From NCBI GenBank assembly GCA_905372155.1, contig CAJPNZ010000031.1, forward strand, positions 1-28,487: 28,487 nt of DNA. The letters are read 5' to 3'. Under the pieces are notes generated by a model. The model saw only the letters and a list, made by a program, of their open reading frames with translations. It did no database searches and had not been told where the DNA came from. Shown piece by piece: positions 7,562 to 15,291 of this stretch. Source of the stretch: Propionibacteriaceae bacterium (GTDB taxonomy: Bacteria; Actinomycetota; Actinomycetes; Propionibacteriales; Propionibacteriaceae). How positions within the stretch are numbered: position 1 is the first letter of the stretch; the number at the start of each line of letters is the position of its first letter. A program made the position numbers and the translations under genes.

Positions 7562-7965
7562 GAGAGTCCTTCCGGGGTTTCAACGATCACCGTGGTGGCC
7601 TTCACCACGGCCGTGGCGAGTGTTCCCGGGACCAATCCGAGCCGATCCGCGGATTCCGTGCTCATCAGGGACGTGACGACGAAGGGTCCGCACCGCAACT
7701 GCACCTCCGTCATCACCTTGTCCTTCTTGACGGCCATCACCAACCCGGTGAGGCGGTTGCGCGCCGAGGTGGGGGTGCCCTCCGTCTCGGCCGCGGCCTG
7801 CCGGGCCTGCTGGAAGGCCACCAGGTCGCGTCCGTCGACGCTGAGGTGCCCGCCGTCACGGGATGCGCGCAGCACACCCCGGTCGATGTTTCGCCTGAGG
7901 GTGTCGTCGCTGACGCCGATCAGCTGGGCGGCTTCCCGGATGTTGAAGGTGGTCGTGGGGCTCAC
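7558..7965 (-). CDS. Helix-turn-helix plus Mop (TOBE) domain molybdate-responsive protein
   Basis: A 135-residue protein with two parts. Residues about 6-55 form an excisionase/MerR-like helix-turn-helix (FNIREAAQLIGVSDDTLRRN then a wing ending HLSVDGRDLVAF). Residues about 65-133 form one molbindin/TOBE repeat (SARNRLTGLVMAVKKDKVMT, VTSLMSTESADRLGL, LATAVVKATTVIVE), which binds molybdate or tungstate. Such fusions in Actinobacteria are expected to sense molybdate and regulate or store it, an inference here. I take GTG 7965 as the start, since AGGA lies 7 bp upstream; TTG 7971 is too close to that site. It overlaps modA (GTGA), so it leads the operon. Confidence 0.85.
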   Translation of the reverse strand: MSPTTTFNIREAAQLIGVSDDTLRRNIDRGVLRASRDGGHLSVDGRDLVAFQQARQAAAETEGTPTSARNRLTGLVMAVKKDKVMTEVQLRCGPFVVTSLMSTESADRLGLVPGTLATAVVKATTVIVETPEGLS

Positions 7966-7970
7966 CGGCA

Positions 7971-7999
7971 AATCCTGTTCGTCGGAATCTGAGTGTCAA
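7971..7999 (-). promoter_or_regulatory. Possible promoter for the HTH-Mop/modABC genes
   Basis: On the minus strand a consensus -35 hexamer TTGACA (7999-7994) is followed 17 bp later by AGGATT (7976-7971), a poor -10. If used, transcription would start at or beside the GTG at 7965. The 69-bp gap after moaA could instead be plain read-through, so an independent promoter is uncertain. Confidence 0.3.
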
Positions 8000-8034
8000 A
8001 CCCCGTCATGGTATCCGCACATGCGAGTGGAAAG

Positions 8035-9018
8035 CTATCCGCCGATCGCATTCATGGGACGTTGAGGTTGAAGGAAACCGGGATTGTTGATTCCGTGGCC
8101 GGGCAGTTTGCGCAGCAGGCAGCGGTGGAAGATCCCGGCCAGTTCCTCGTCCCCGGCGCCTTCGCGCATCGGGGTGCGCAGGTCGGACTCCTCCGTGGCG
8201 AACAGACAGTTGCGCAGCTGCCCGTCGGCGGTCAGCCGCAACCGGTCACAGGCGCCGCAGAACGGCGCGGTCACCGACGCGATGATGCCGACGGTCGCGG
8301 GGCCGCCATCCACCAGGAAACGTTCCGCGGGTGCCGCGCCACGGCTCGGCAGCGGGGTCAGGGTGAAGTGTTCACCGAGCCGGGCCATGGTCTCGGCGGC
8401 GGTCACCATCGAGTCGCGCTGCCAGGTGTGCCCCGCGTCGAGGGGCATCTGCTCGATGAAACGCAACTCGTAACCGTGGTCCATCGCGAACGCCAGGAGG
8501 TCGGGTGCCTCGTCGTCGTTGATCCCGCGCAGCTGCAGCGCGTTCAGCTTCACCGGGTGCAGCCCCGCGGCATCCGCCGCCGCGATCCCGGCCAGGACGT
8601 CGGCGAGCCGGTTGCGGCGGGTGAGCTGGTGGAAACGATCCGGTTTCAAGGTGTCCAGGGAGACGTTCACCCTCGCCAGGCCGGCCCGTTTCAGGGGTTC
8701 GGCCAGCCGGGCCAGGCCGATGCCGTTGGTGGTGATGGAGATCTCGGGGCGTGGCTCGACCGATGCGATGGCCGCCACCACGTCCACGCAGTCGGGGCGC
8801 AGCAGCGGTTCCCCGCCCGTCAGGCGCACCTCCTCGATGCCCTCCCCGACGGCGATCCGCACTATCCGCATCAGTTCCTCGGGGGTCAGCAGGGTGGTGC
8901 GGGGCAGCCACGGCACCCCCTCGGGGGGCATGCAGTAGGTGCAGCGCAGGTTGCAGTGGTCGGTCAGCGAGATCCGCAGATCGCGGTGAACACGGCCGAA
9001 ACGGTCGGTCAGGGTCAC
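8035..9018 (-). CDS. moaA: GTP 3',8-cyclase (molybdenum cofactor biosynthesis)
   Basis: A 327-residue radical-SAM enzyme that converts GTP to 3',8-cyclo-7,8-dihydro-GTP, the first step of molybdopterin synthesis with MoaC. The N-terminal cluster motif is at C22, C26, C29 (HCNLRCTYCMPPEG); the SAM-contact GGEP follows in VRLTGGEPLLRPDC. RVNVSLDTLKPDRF and TTNGIGLARLAEPLKRAGL are typical. The C-terminal second 4Fe-4S site is present as FCGACDRLRLTADGQLRNCL, and the chain ends in the functional Gly-Gly tail (NAIGG). GTG 9018 is the start, overlapping the moaE stop (GTGA). moaC and moaD are not in this window. Confidence 0.95.
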   Translation of the reverse strand: MTLTDRFGRVHRDLRISLTDHCNLRCTYCMPPEGVPWLPRTTLLTPEELMRIVRIAVGEGIEEVRLTGGEPLLRPDCVDVVAAIASVEPRPEISITTNGIGLARLAEPLKRAGLARVNVSLDTLKPDRFHQLTRRNRLADVLAGIAAADAAGLHPVKLNALQLRGINDDEAPDLLAFAMDHGYELRFIEQMPLDAGHTWQRDSMVTAAETMARLGEHFTLTPLPSRGAAPAERFLVDGGPATVGIIASVTAPFCGACDRLRLTADGQLRNCLFATEESDLRTPMREGAGDEELAGIFHRCLLRKLPGHGINNPGFLQPQRPMNAIGG

Positions 9019-9458
9019 TGGGGCAGCCCCAGGTTGGACCAGGACACGCGCCCGGACTCCTCGTGCTGGTGCTTCCAGATCGGCACCTCCGCCTTGACGC
9101 GATCCACCAGCGTCCGGCACAGCTCGAAGGCCTGGCCGCGGTGCGTCGATGCGGCGACGGCGACGATCGCCACCTCCCCGACCCCGAGGGAGCCGATCCG
9201 GTGCTCGACGGCGAGGACGGCCCCGCCCTCCGGGTCCAGGTCCGATGCGACTGATGCGGCGACGCCGGCCAGGAACCGGTCCGCGTCGGGATGACAGGTG
9301 TAGTCGAGGCCGACGACGACGCCCTCGGCCTCCTCGTCGTGGTCGCGGATCAGGCCCGCGAAGCTCACGCGCGCGCCCGCGTGCGCGCTGGAGACGAGGG
9401 CCTCCAGACGTGACTGGTCGATGGGGTCGGTGGTGATGGCGGCGTGGATCACCGGCAT
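9015..9458 (-). CDS. moaE: Molybdopterin synthase catalytic (large) subunit
   Basis: A 147-residue MoaE, which with thiocarboxylated MoaD adds the dithiolene sulfurs to precursor Z (cPMP). Family blocks are ARVSFAGLIRDHDEEAEGVV, LDYTCHPDADRF, AVEHRIGSLGVGEVAIVAVA then ASTHRGQAFE, and the active-site lysine in EVPIWKHQHEESG. The start at ATG 9458 (MPVIHA) is set by GAGGAGG 8 bp upstream; an upstream in-frame ATG at 9479 lacks a ribosome site. It leads the minus-strand molybdenum block. A TAGGCT hexamer at 9506-9501 is a plausible -10 for its promoter, with no clear -35. Confidence 0.92.
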   Translation of the reverse strand: MPVIHAAITTDPIDQSRLEALVSSAHAGARVSFAGLIRDHDEEAEGVVVGLDYTCHPDADRFLAGVAASVASDLDPEGGAVLAVEHRIGSLGVGEVAIVAVAASTHRGQAFELCRTLVDRVKAEVPIWKHQHEESGRVSWSNLGLPQ

Positions 9459-9562
9459 GGGCACCCCCTCCTCGCGCATGACTATCCCTGACAGGCCGCA
9501 AGCCTACTGGCGATCCTCCCGATTGGTGGTGTCGTCCACTTCCGCGCCGCCCCGGATGTCGT

Positions 9563-9568
9563 TAAACT
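9563..9568 (+). promoter_or_regulatory. -10 element of a probable leaderless transcript
   Basis: TAAACT lies 7 bp before ATG 9576, and there is no Shine-Dalgarno sequence before that ATG. The expected transcription start falls on or next to the start codon, so the mRNA is probably leaderless. The matching -35 is weak (TTCCGC near 9540). The same TAAACT-N6/7-ATG layout recurs before the patatin gene at 15528. Confidence 0.5.
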
Positions 9569-9575
9569 CCGCCGC

Positions 9576-9869
9576 ATGACTGAACTGCCCATCACCGAGA
9601 AGTCCTCCTGGGGTAGCTGCGGCTGCGGCTGCGGTCACGACTCCCTGCCCGAACTCGATGCCCGCGTCATCCCGCACGCGATCCGTCACGCCGCGATCCT
9701 CGGTGTCGTCGGCTCCTTGAACGTGGGCGGCGCCTTCATCCTCGTCGCCCCCCACAACCCGCTGCCGCTGCTGGCGCAGATCGCCGACCTCCACGGCGAC
9801 GCCATCCAGGTCAGCTACGTCCAAGAAGGTCCCGACGCTTGGAAGCTGAAGCTCGAACGGCGCAGCTGA
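9576..9869 (+). CDS. DUF2249-family protein with N-terminal CxCxCxH motif
   Basis: A 97-residue protein. Residues about 25-95 look like a DUF2249 domain (ELDARVIPHAIRHAAILGVV, then FILVAPHNPLPLLAQIADLH, ending VSYVQEGPDAWKLKLERR), a small TusA-like fold often encoded near nitrite/nitric-oxide genes or fused to hemerythrin-like domains. In front is an unusual glycine/cysteine run, SCGCGCGH, giving Cys15, Cys17, Cys19 and His21, a plausible metal site. No signal peptide. It starts the nitrite-reduction gene set; the next gene begins at or within its 3' end. Its role is unknown; metal delivery or redox sensing for the copper enzyme downstream is only a guess. Confidence 0.75.
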   Translation: MTELPITEKSSWGSCGCGCGHDSLPELDARVIPHAIRHAAILGVVGSLNVGGAFILVAPHNPLPLLAQIADLHGDAIQVSYVQEGPDAWKLKLERRS

Positions 9870-9874
9870 ACCCT

Positions 9875-10942
9875 TTGAAAAAGGCCGCACCAGCTCCCGC
9901 GTCGCGCCGTGTCCTCCTGGTGATGCTGGCGGGAATCAGCCTTCTGACAGGCCTCAACGCGGGACTGGTGCGGCTCGGTGTCTGGGCGCCGGTGGCCAGC
10001 GGCCGGCTCGCCGACCTGCACGGGCCGCTCATGGTTCTGGGATTCATGGGATCCCTGATCTCGCTGGAACGCGCCCAGGCGCTGCGCAACTGGCTTGCCT
10101 ACGCCGCCCCTGCCCTGCTCGGCTCAGGGGCTCTCGTGTTGATCTCCGGGGCATTCCCGGTGCTCGGGAAGCTGCTGCTGTTCGACGGCGCCCTCGCTTT
10201 CGTCGCCGTCATGGCCGCCCTGTACCGCCGCGCCCCGTTGCCGCTGGTGGCCGCCCAGGTGGTGGGGGCGGTCCTGGCGTGTCTCGCGGCCGCGCTGCTG
10301 GTCAGCGTGGAGGTTCCCGCGCTGCTGCCCCTGCTCGCCGGGTTCATAGTCGTCACGATCGCCGCCGAACGCGCCGAGCTGGCGCAGCTGACCATGGGTC
10401 GCCGCGCCGTCCCCACCCTGGTTGCGGCGAGCGCGTGGCTTTCCCTGAGTGCTGTTTCCGCGTTGCTGTGGCCCGGTTCCGGCGACCGCATCTTCGGGGC
10501 CGGGGTGCTGTTCGTGGCGCTCTGGCTGATCCGCGACGACGTCGGGCGTCGGCTGATCCGAAGCGAGGGCCTGCGGCGCTACAACGCCGCCGCGCTGCTG
10601 CTGGGAAACTTCTGGCTGGCCGTCGCGGGCCTCACCTGGGTCATCGTCGGCCGCCCAGAGGCCACCGGAACCTATGACGTGGTGGTGCACGGCACCTTCC
10701 TGGGATTTGCCATGTCCATGATCATGGCCCACGCCCCGATCATCTTCCCGACCGTCCTTTCCCGTCCCCTGCCCTACCGCCCCGCCATGTGGGTGCCACT
10801 GGCGGTGCTGCACCTGGGCATGGTGGTGCGCGTCCTCGGTGCCCTGACCGGAACCTTCCTGTACCAGATCGGAGGAGCCATGACCGTGGTCTCGATCCTG
10901 CTGTTCGCCGCAACTGCCATCCACTCGGCGGTGCGGGCATGA
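9875..10942 (+). CDS. NnrS-like 12-TM membrane protein
   Basis: About 355 residues with roughly twelve predicted TM helices and conserved-looking histidines: LADLHGPLMVLGFMGSLISL (helix 2), VVVHGTFLGFAMSMIMAHAP (helix 10) and LAVLHLGMVVRVLGALTG (helix 11). This pattern resembles NnrS-family haem/copper membrane proteins linked to nitric-oxide tolerance and denitrification; the assignment is by pattern, not by search. The start is uncertain. TTG 9875 (MKKAAPAPASRR) begins 5 bp after the upstream stop, but no strong ribosome site is visible, and TTG 9839 or CTG 9866 could be used. The stop overlaps the start of the NirK fusion (ATGA), so the two are translationally coupled. Confidence 0.65.
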   Translation: MKKAAPAPASRRVLLVMLAGISLLTGLNAGLVRLGVWAPVASGRLADLHGPLMVLGFMGSLISLERAQALRNWLAYAAPALLGSGALVLISGAFPVLGKLLLFDGALAFVAVMAALYRRAPLPLVAAQVVGAVLACLAAALLVSVEVPALLPLLAGFIVVTIAAERAELAQLTMGRRAVPTLVAASAWLSLSAVSALLWPGSGDRIFGAGVLFVALWLIRDDVGRRLIRSEGLRRYNAAALLLGNFWLAVAGLTWVIVGRPEATGTYDVVVHGTFLGFAMSMIMAHAPIIFPTVLSRPLPYRPAMWVPLAVLHLGMVVRVLGALTGTFLYQIGGAMTVVSILLFAATAIHSAVRA

Positions 10943-13641
10943 GCACCCCCACCCGTCCGGGAGCGGGACCTTCGGAAACCGGCCGGCCCCCTCAGGCGGG
11001 GCGGCCGGGCGGTGGGGGACGGCCCGGCGGTTCGCGCCGCAATCGCGCCCGCGACTACACCGTCATCATCTGGTTGCTGAGCGCCGTGATCGTCGCCGCG
11101 GCCCATCGCCTGGTGCCCGAATCCACCTGGCTGATGGTGCACCTGGTGCTGCTCGGGGCCCTGACGCACTCCGTGCTCGTGTGGAGCCAGTACTTCACAG
11201 CGGCCCTGCTCAAGACCCGGCCCGACGAGGCCCGGGACCGCGCGCAGCGCAGGCGTCTCGGCCTGCTCTCCCTGGGATCCCTGGCGGTGTTCGTCGGGGT
11301 GCCGGCCACCTGGTGGTGGCTGGTGGTCGCGGGCGCGGCGCTCGTGACCGCGGCCGTCTCCTGGCACGGGATCTCGCTGTGGCGGCAGCTCCGCAAGGCC
11401 CTGCCCGGACGTTTCCGGGTGGCCGCCTGGTATTACGTGGCCGCCTCCTGCCACCTGCCGGTCGGGGCTGCGTTCGGGGCGACGCTGGCCTTCGGACTGG
11501 ATGCCACCTGGCACTGGCGGTTCCTCGTCGCCCACACCATGACGAACCTGCTGGGTTGGATCGGCCTGACGGTGGTGGGGACGCTGGTCACCTTCTGGCC
11601 CACCATCCTGCGCACCCGCATGGACGACCGCGCCGAGGGATTCGCCAAGCAGGCCCTTCCCTGGCTGATCGGCTCGGGGATGGTCGTGGTGGCGGGCGCG
11701 CTGGCGGGTCTCCAGTACGTCGCGGTGGCCGGTCTGGCCGGTTACCTGTTGGCGCTCGGCTGGTGGGGCAGGGTGCTCGTCGCCCCGCTGCGGCGTCGGC
11801 CCCCGCGCGAATTCGCCCCCGCTTCCGTGCTCGCCGCGATGATCTGGTGGGTGGTTGCCCTGGTGGTCACCGGCGGGATCGTGCTGACCACCCAGACCTC
11901 GGGTTGGTCGGAGGTGACCGGAACCCTCGCCGTGGTGTGGGCCGGCGGTTTCGCCGCGCAACTGCTCACCGGCGCACTCAGCTACCTGCTGCCCTCCGTC
12001 CTCGGCGGTGGGCCCCGTGTCGTGCGGGCTGGCGCGGCCTGGTTCGACCGTTTCACCACGTTCCGGATCGTTGCCATCAACGGCGCCCTGATACTGTTCC
12101 TCACCCCCACACCACCCTGGGTGAAACTCACCTCCGGTGTGCTCGGGGTGGGGTCGGTGGCGGCTTTCCTGCCCCTGATGATCCTCGGGATAAAAGCGAG
12201 TGTCGCGGAACGCAAGGCGATTGCCAAGGCGGGTCCCCGCACCGGGCCGCCCCAGAAACTGCCCGAACGGGAATCCGCGCTGACTGCCAACGGGATGCTG
12301 GCGGGTGTGCTCGCCCTGACCCTCGCCGTCACGGTGGGGGTCGGCATCGACCCATCGGCGGTCGGCCTGGGCGGCGGGTCGTCGTCGACGAGGGTGAACG
12401 CGACGGGCAGGACCCAGAGAATCCAGGTCACCGCCAAGGAGGGGTTGCGTTTCGAGCCCGCCTCGGCGGAGGTCAGCCGCGGTGACCGGGTGATCATCGA
12501 GCTGAGCAACGCCGATGCCACCATGATCCACGACCTGAAGCTCGGCGACGCCACCACCCCTAGGCTGAGTGCGGGAGAGACCGCGGAGCTGGACCTCGGC
12601 GTGGTCGGGGAGTCCATCGAGGGCTGGTGCACCGTCGTCGGGCATCGCCAGGCCGGGATGGTTTTCACCCTCAAGGTCTCGGGGCAGGACGCCTCCACCT
12701 CGCAGGACGGAACCACAGGTGGCGGACACGACCACGCCCCTGCGCAGGCCAACTCGGCCCCGCTGAACACCGTGGTGGATCCCGTCGCCCCGGCGGCCAC
12801 GGAGGAAACCATCCACCGCGTGGAGATGCGCGTCACGGAGCTCCCCCTCGAGGTGGCCCCCGGGGTGTGGCAGAAACGCTGGACCTTCAACGGCGGGCCG
12901 GTCGGACCGACCCTGCGCGGCAAGGTCGGGGACGTGTTCGAGGTGACCCTCATCAACGACGGCACCATCGGTCATTCCATCGACTTCCACGCCAGCAATC
13001 TCGCGCCCGACGGGCCCATGCGCACCATCGCCCCGGGCGAAAGTCTTGTCTACCGGTTCATCGCGCACCGCGCCGGGATGTGGCTGTACCACTGCGGCAC
13101 CGCCCCGGTGTCCGCGCACATCGCCGCCGGCATGCACGGTGCGGTGATCATCGACCCCGAGGGACTGCCCGCGGTGGATCGCGAGTACGCCCTGGTGGCC
13201 TCCGAGATCTACCTGACCGGTGGCACGGGAACCAGCCCGGAGACCGCCGCCGAGGTCGACGCCGCCAAGGCGCAGACCGACACCCCCGACTACTCGACCT
13301 TCAACGGCATTGCCTTCCAGTACGCGCAGCGCCCGTTCACCGCGAAGGTGGGGGAGAGGGTGCGGTTCTGGGTGCTTTCCGCAGGGCCGAACCTGTCCAC
13401 GAGTTTCCACATCATCGGCGGCCAGTTCGACACCGTCTACTTCGAGGGCGGCTACCTGCTCAAGGACGGGAAGGACGCATTCGGCAACAGCGGCGGCGGT
13501 TCCCAGGCCCTCGGGATCGAGGCCGCCCAAGCGGGTTTCGTGGAGCTCACCTTCCCGGGGGCCGGCCACTACACCGTCGTCGATCACGCCTTCCTGGACG
13601 CCGAGAGGGGCGCCCTCGGCACCGTCGAGGTGACCGAGTGA
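10939..13641 (+). CDS. nirK: Copper nitrite reductase fused to a multi-TM domain and an extra cupredoxin
   Basis: A 900-residue, three-part protein. Residues 1-480 comprise a Gly/Pro/Arg-rich head and about 13 TM helices with histidines resembling the upstream NnrS-like protein (VAHTMTNLLGWIGLTVVGTL). Residues about 490-580 are a cupredoxin with a complete type-1 ligand set: His531, Cys564, His569, Met574. Residues about 610-900 are a two-domain NirK reducing nitrite to nitric oxide. Type-1 ligands are His679, Cys719, His727, Met732; type-2 ligands are His684, His718 and His883; the proton-relay residues match Asp682 (HSIDFH) and His824 (FHIIGG). All key residues are present, so it should be active, outside the membrane. 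The TM part may accept electrons from quinol and pass them through the first cupredoxin (inference). ATG 10939 overlaps the upstream stop. Confidence 0.88.
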   Translation: MSTPTRPGAGPSETGRPPQAGRPGGGGRPGGSRRNRARDYTVIIWLLSAVIVAAAHRLVPESTWLMVHLVLLGALTHSVLVWSQYFTAALLKTRPDEARDRAQRRRLGLLSLGSLAVFVGVPATWWWLVVAGAALVTAAVSWHGISLWRQLRKALPGRFRVAAWYYVAASCHLPVGAAFGATLAFGLDATWHWRFLVAHTMTNLLGWIGLTVVGTLVTFWPTILRTRMDDRAEGFAKQALPWLIGSGMVVVAGALAGLQYVAVAGLAGYLLALGWWGRVLVAPLRRRPPREFAPASVLAAMIWWVVALVVTGGIVLTTQTSGWSEVTGTLAVVWAGGFAAQLLTGALSYLLPSVLGGGPRVVRAGAAWFDRFTTFRIVAINGALILFLTPTPPWVKLTSGVLGVGSVAAFLPLMILGIKASVAERKAIAKAGPRTGPPQKLPERESALTANGMLAGVLALTLAVTVGVGIDPSAVGLGGGSSSTRVNATGRTQRIQVTAKEGLRFEPASAEVSRGDRVIIELSNADATMIHDLKLGDATTPRLSAGETAELDLGVVGESIEGWCTVVGHRQAGMVFTLKVSGQDASTSQDGTTGGGHDHAPAQANSAPLNTVVDPVAPAATEETIHRVEMRVTELPLEVAPGVWQKRWTFNGGPVGPTLRGKVGDVFEVTLINDGTIGHSIDFHASNLAPDGPMRTIAPGESLVYRFIAHRAGMWLYHCGTAPVSAHIAAGMHGAVIIDPEGLPAVDREYALVASEIYLTGGTGTSPETAAEVDAAKAQTDTPDYSTFNGIAFQYAQRPFTAKVGERVRFWVLSAGPNLSTSFHIIGGQFDTVYFEGGYLLKDGKDAFGNSGGGSQALGIEAAQAGFVELTFPGAGHYTVVDHAFLDAERGALGTVEVTE

Positions 13642-13649
13642 CGCCCCTG

Positions 13650-13670
13650 CCCGAGGGGAAGCTTCTCGGG
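13650..13670. terminator. Small inverted repeat between convergent genes
   Basis: CCCGAG (13650-13655) and CTCGGG (13665-13670) flank GGGAAGCTT in the 31-bp gap between the nirK-type gene and the convergent SH3 gene. It could end both transcripts, but the stem is short and there is no T-run, so this is tentative. Confidence 0.35.
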
Positions 13671-13672
13671 GA

Positions 13673-15040
13673 TCAGTTGTCGTAGACGGTGATGTGGATG
13701 TGGTCCTTGTGGTTGGCGGTGTCGCTGCCGCGACCCGCCATCGGACGCCAGCCCTCGCTGTCGCGGGTGATGTTCCAGATCTTCTGGTCCCAGATGATGT
13801 AGTGGACGCGGAACTGGGAGTGGTTCGCCTTGAAGTAGGCGGCCAACCGGTTGCCGAGATCCTTGTTCGTCCTGTAGTTGGGGATCATGATGTCCACGGC
13901 CCGGCCCGAGGGGTGATCCGGCAGCGGATCCGGGCGCACGCCGTACATCGTCTTGATCTCCGGGACGTTGTTCCAGATGTAGCGGACGATCCGTTTGACG
14001 TTCTCGTTGGCCTGATCGAGGCCCTTCGACCAGCCCCGGTTGAGGCTGCCGCCGTCCCCGCCGCGACCACCGTCCCCGCCGGGGGTCGACGAACTCAGGT
14101 AGCGGGCCGTCACCCAGCGGATGGCGCCGTTGTGGACGATCTGTGCGCGTCCCGACCGGACGGTGCCAGTCACGGCCACCTCGCTGCCCTTCGGGATCTC
14201 GCCGGTATGGGAGGATCCGGTGGCCGAGTGCCAGATGTTGAGGTTCGCCGTCGCGTACTGGGTGGTGGTGGAGGGCAGGCCGCCCCCGCCCGGGGCCGAG
14301 GAATCACCCACCGCCCTCAGGTACTTGTTGTTGAACCAGCGGACGCTGCCCTGCCAGATGCACTGGGCCATTCCGCTGGTCACCACGTCCGTGCAGTCGA
14401 GGATCGTGCCGCGCGGGACGTCGCCCAGGGAACGGTAGCCGCTTCCCGGGGCGGTGCGGATCATCAACTCGGTGGTGGCTCGCAGCTTCCTCGTGGTGGT
14501 GGGCAGGTCCTGGCTGGGGGAACCCGCGGACCGCGACAGGTAGCGTGTCGCCGCCCAGAGCGTCTGACCGTTCCAGGTCACCTGCGAGAACTCACCCTTC
14601 ACGGTGCCGGTGAGCCTCACCTTCGTGCCCTTCGAAGCGACCGTGCTCACCCGGTAACTCAGGCTGGGTCCGGTGCGCAGGTTCAGCGCCGTGGTCGTGT
14701 AGGCGTCCCCGGAGGCGCCCGAGGACGACCCGCCGCCCCCGCCGCTCGACGACGAGGCCAGGTAGGCGGATGCGACGTAGCCGGTGCGGCCCTTGTAGGA
14801 AACCTTCGTCCAGCCGTTGCTGGTGCTCAGGGCCTGCACGTGGTCCCCGGAGTAGAGCAGGCCGATCCGGGAATAACCGGTCCCCGGTCCCGAGCGCACG
14901 TTGACGGCCGTGGTGGCCCGCATCGAGGTGCCCGCCGCATCAGCGCTGGTCACCAAGGCCAGTGAGCCGACCGATTGAACGAGCCCGGCCACCACCAGAG
15001 CAGCCAGCCCTCCCCGCACGGTTCGCATCTTTCGGTTCAC
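13673..15040 (-). CDS. Secreted protein with four SH3b repeats and a C-terminal M15-like domain
   Basis: A 455-residue exported protein. The signal peptide runs from MNRKMRTVRGGLAALVVAGL to a likely cleavage after ADA. Four bacterial SH3 repeats follow, each starting with a block like TTAVNVRSGPGTGYSRIG, TTALNLRTGPSLSYRV, TTELMIRTAPGSGYRSLG or ATANLNIWHSATGSSHTG and separated by Ser/Gly-rich linkers; these typically bind peptidoglycan. The C-terminal 120 residues (from NRGWSKGLDQANENVKRI) resemble the ARB_07466-like/VanY-M15 fold, with putative metal ligands in LPDHPSGRAVDIMI and NHKDHIHITVYDN (H-x6-D and H-x-H). A cell-wall role (carboxypeptidase or wall anchoring) is inferred. GTG 15040 is chosen because GGAGG lies 4 bp upstream; ATG 15028 is too far away. 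Confidence 0.8.
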   Translation of the reverse strand: MNRKMRTVRGGLAALVVAGLVQSVGSLALVTSADAAGTSMRATTAVNVRSGPGTGYSRIGLLYSGDHVQALSTSNGWTKVSYKGRTGYVASAYLASSSSGGGGGSSSGASGDAYTTTALNLRTGPSLSYRVSTVASKGTKVRLTGTVKGEFSQVTWNGQTLWAATRYLSRSAGSPSQDLPTTTRKLRATTELMIRTAPGSGYRSLGDVPRGTILDCTDVVTSGMAQCIWQGSVRWFNNKYLRAVGDSSAPGGGGLPSTTTQYATANLNIWHSATGSSHTGEIPKGSEVAVTGTVRSGRAQIVHNGAIRWVTARYLSSSTPGGDGGRGGDGGSLNRGWSKGLDQANENVKRIVRYIWNNVPEIKTMYGVRPDPLPDHPSGRAVDIMIPNYRTNKDLGNRLAAYFKANHSQFRVHYIIWDQKIWNITRDSEGWRPMAGRGSDTANHKDHIHITVYDN

Positions 15041-15068
15041 GTTTCCTCCGAAATTTCTCAAGGTCTCG

Positions 15069-15115
15069 GGCCGACACGACTCTTCCCCGGGACCTCGGCC
15101 CCAGCCGTGTCGGCC
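15069..15115 (-). promoter_or_regulatory. Perfect 10-bp inverted repeat in the 5' region of the SH3 gene
   Basis: GGCCGACACG (15069-15078) and CGTGTCGGCC (15106-15115) are exact reverse complements with a 27-base GC-rich loop. In the transcript of the SH3 gene the structure would end about 28 bases before the start codon. It may be a leader-RNA structure or a long-spaced protein site. I found no match to the c-di-AMP (ydaO) riboswitch core. Confidence 0.5.
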
Positions 15116-15277
15116 GATCGGACAGTAAGGAGAGGGGAAGGGTTCCCACAAGCCCGGACGGTGGCGCACGAAGGATGCATGAGCCGTCCTCGCGCCAGGT
15201 TTCCGAAAATCACATCGGTGTGTTTTCGCACGAAAGAAGGAGGGGCAAAGCGGCTTTGACTAGGCGTTGTGACTTTG

Positions 15278-15291
15278 GTTGATTGATCAAC
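15278..15291. promoter_or_regulatory. Operator-like palindrome GTTGATTGATCAAC
   Basis: Six-base arms (GTTGAT/ATCAAC) separated by TG sit in an AT-richer patch of the roughly 490-bp gap between the divergent SH3 and patatin genes. The form suits a dimeric repressor. No regulator gene is adjacent, so it could be chance. Confidence 0.3.

Noticed and set aside
10774..13587. A 937-codon open frame on the minus strand opposite the nirK fusion
   Set aside because: Its protein is low-complexity (Gly, Arg, His, Gln), lacks any motif and mirrors the codon bias of the real plus-strand gene, whose copper ligands are all intact.
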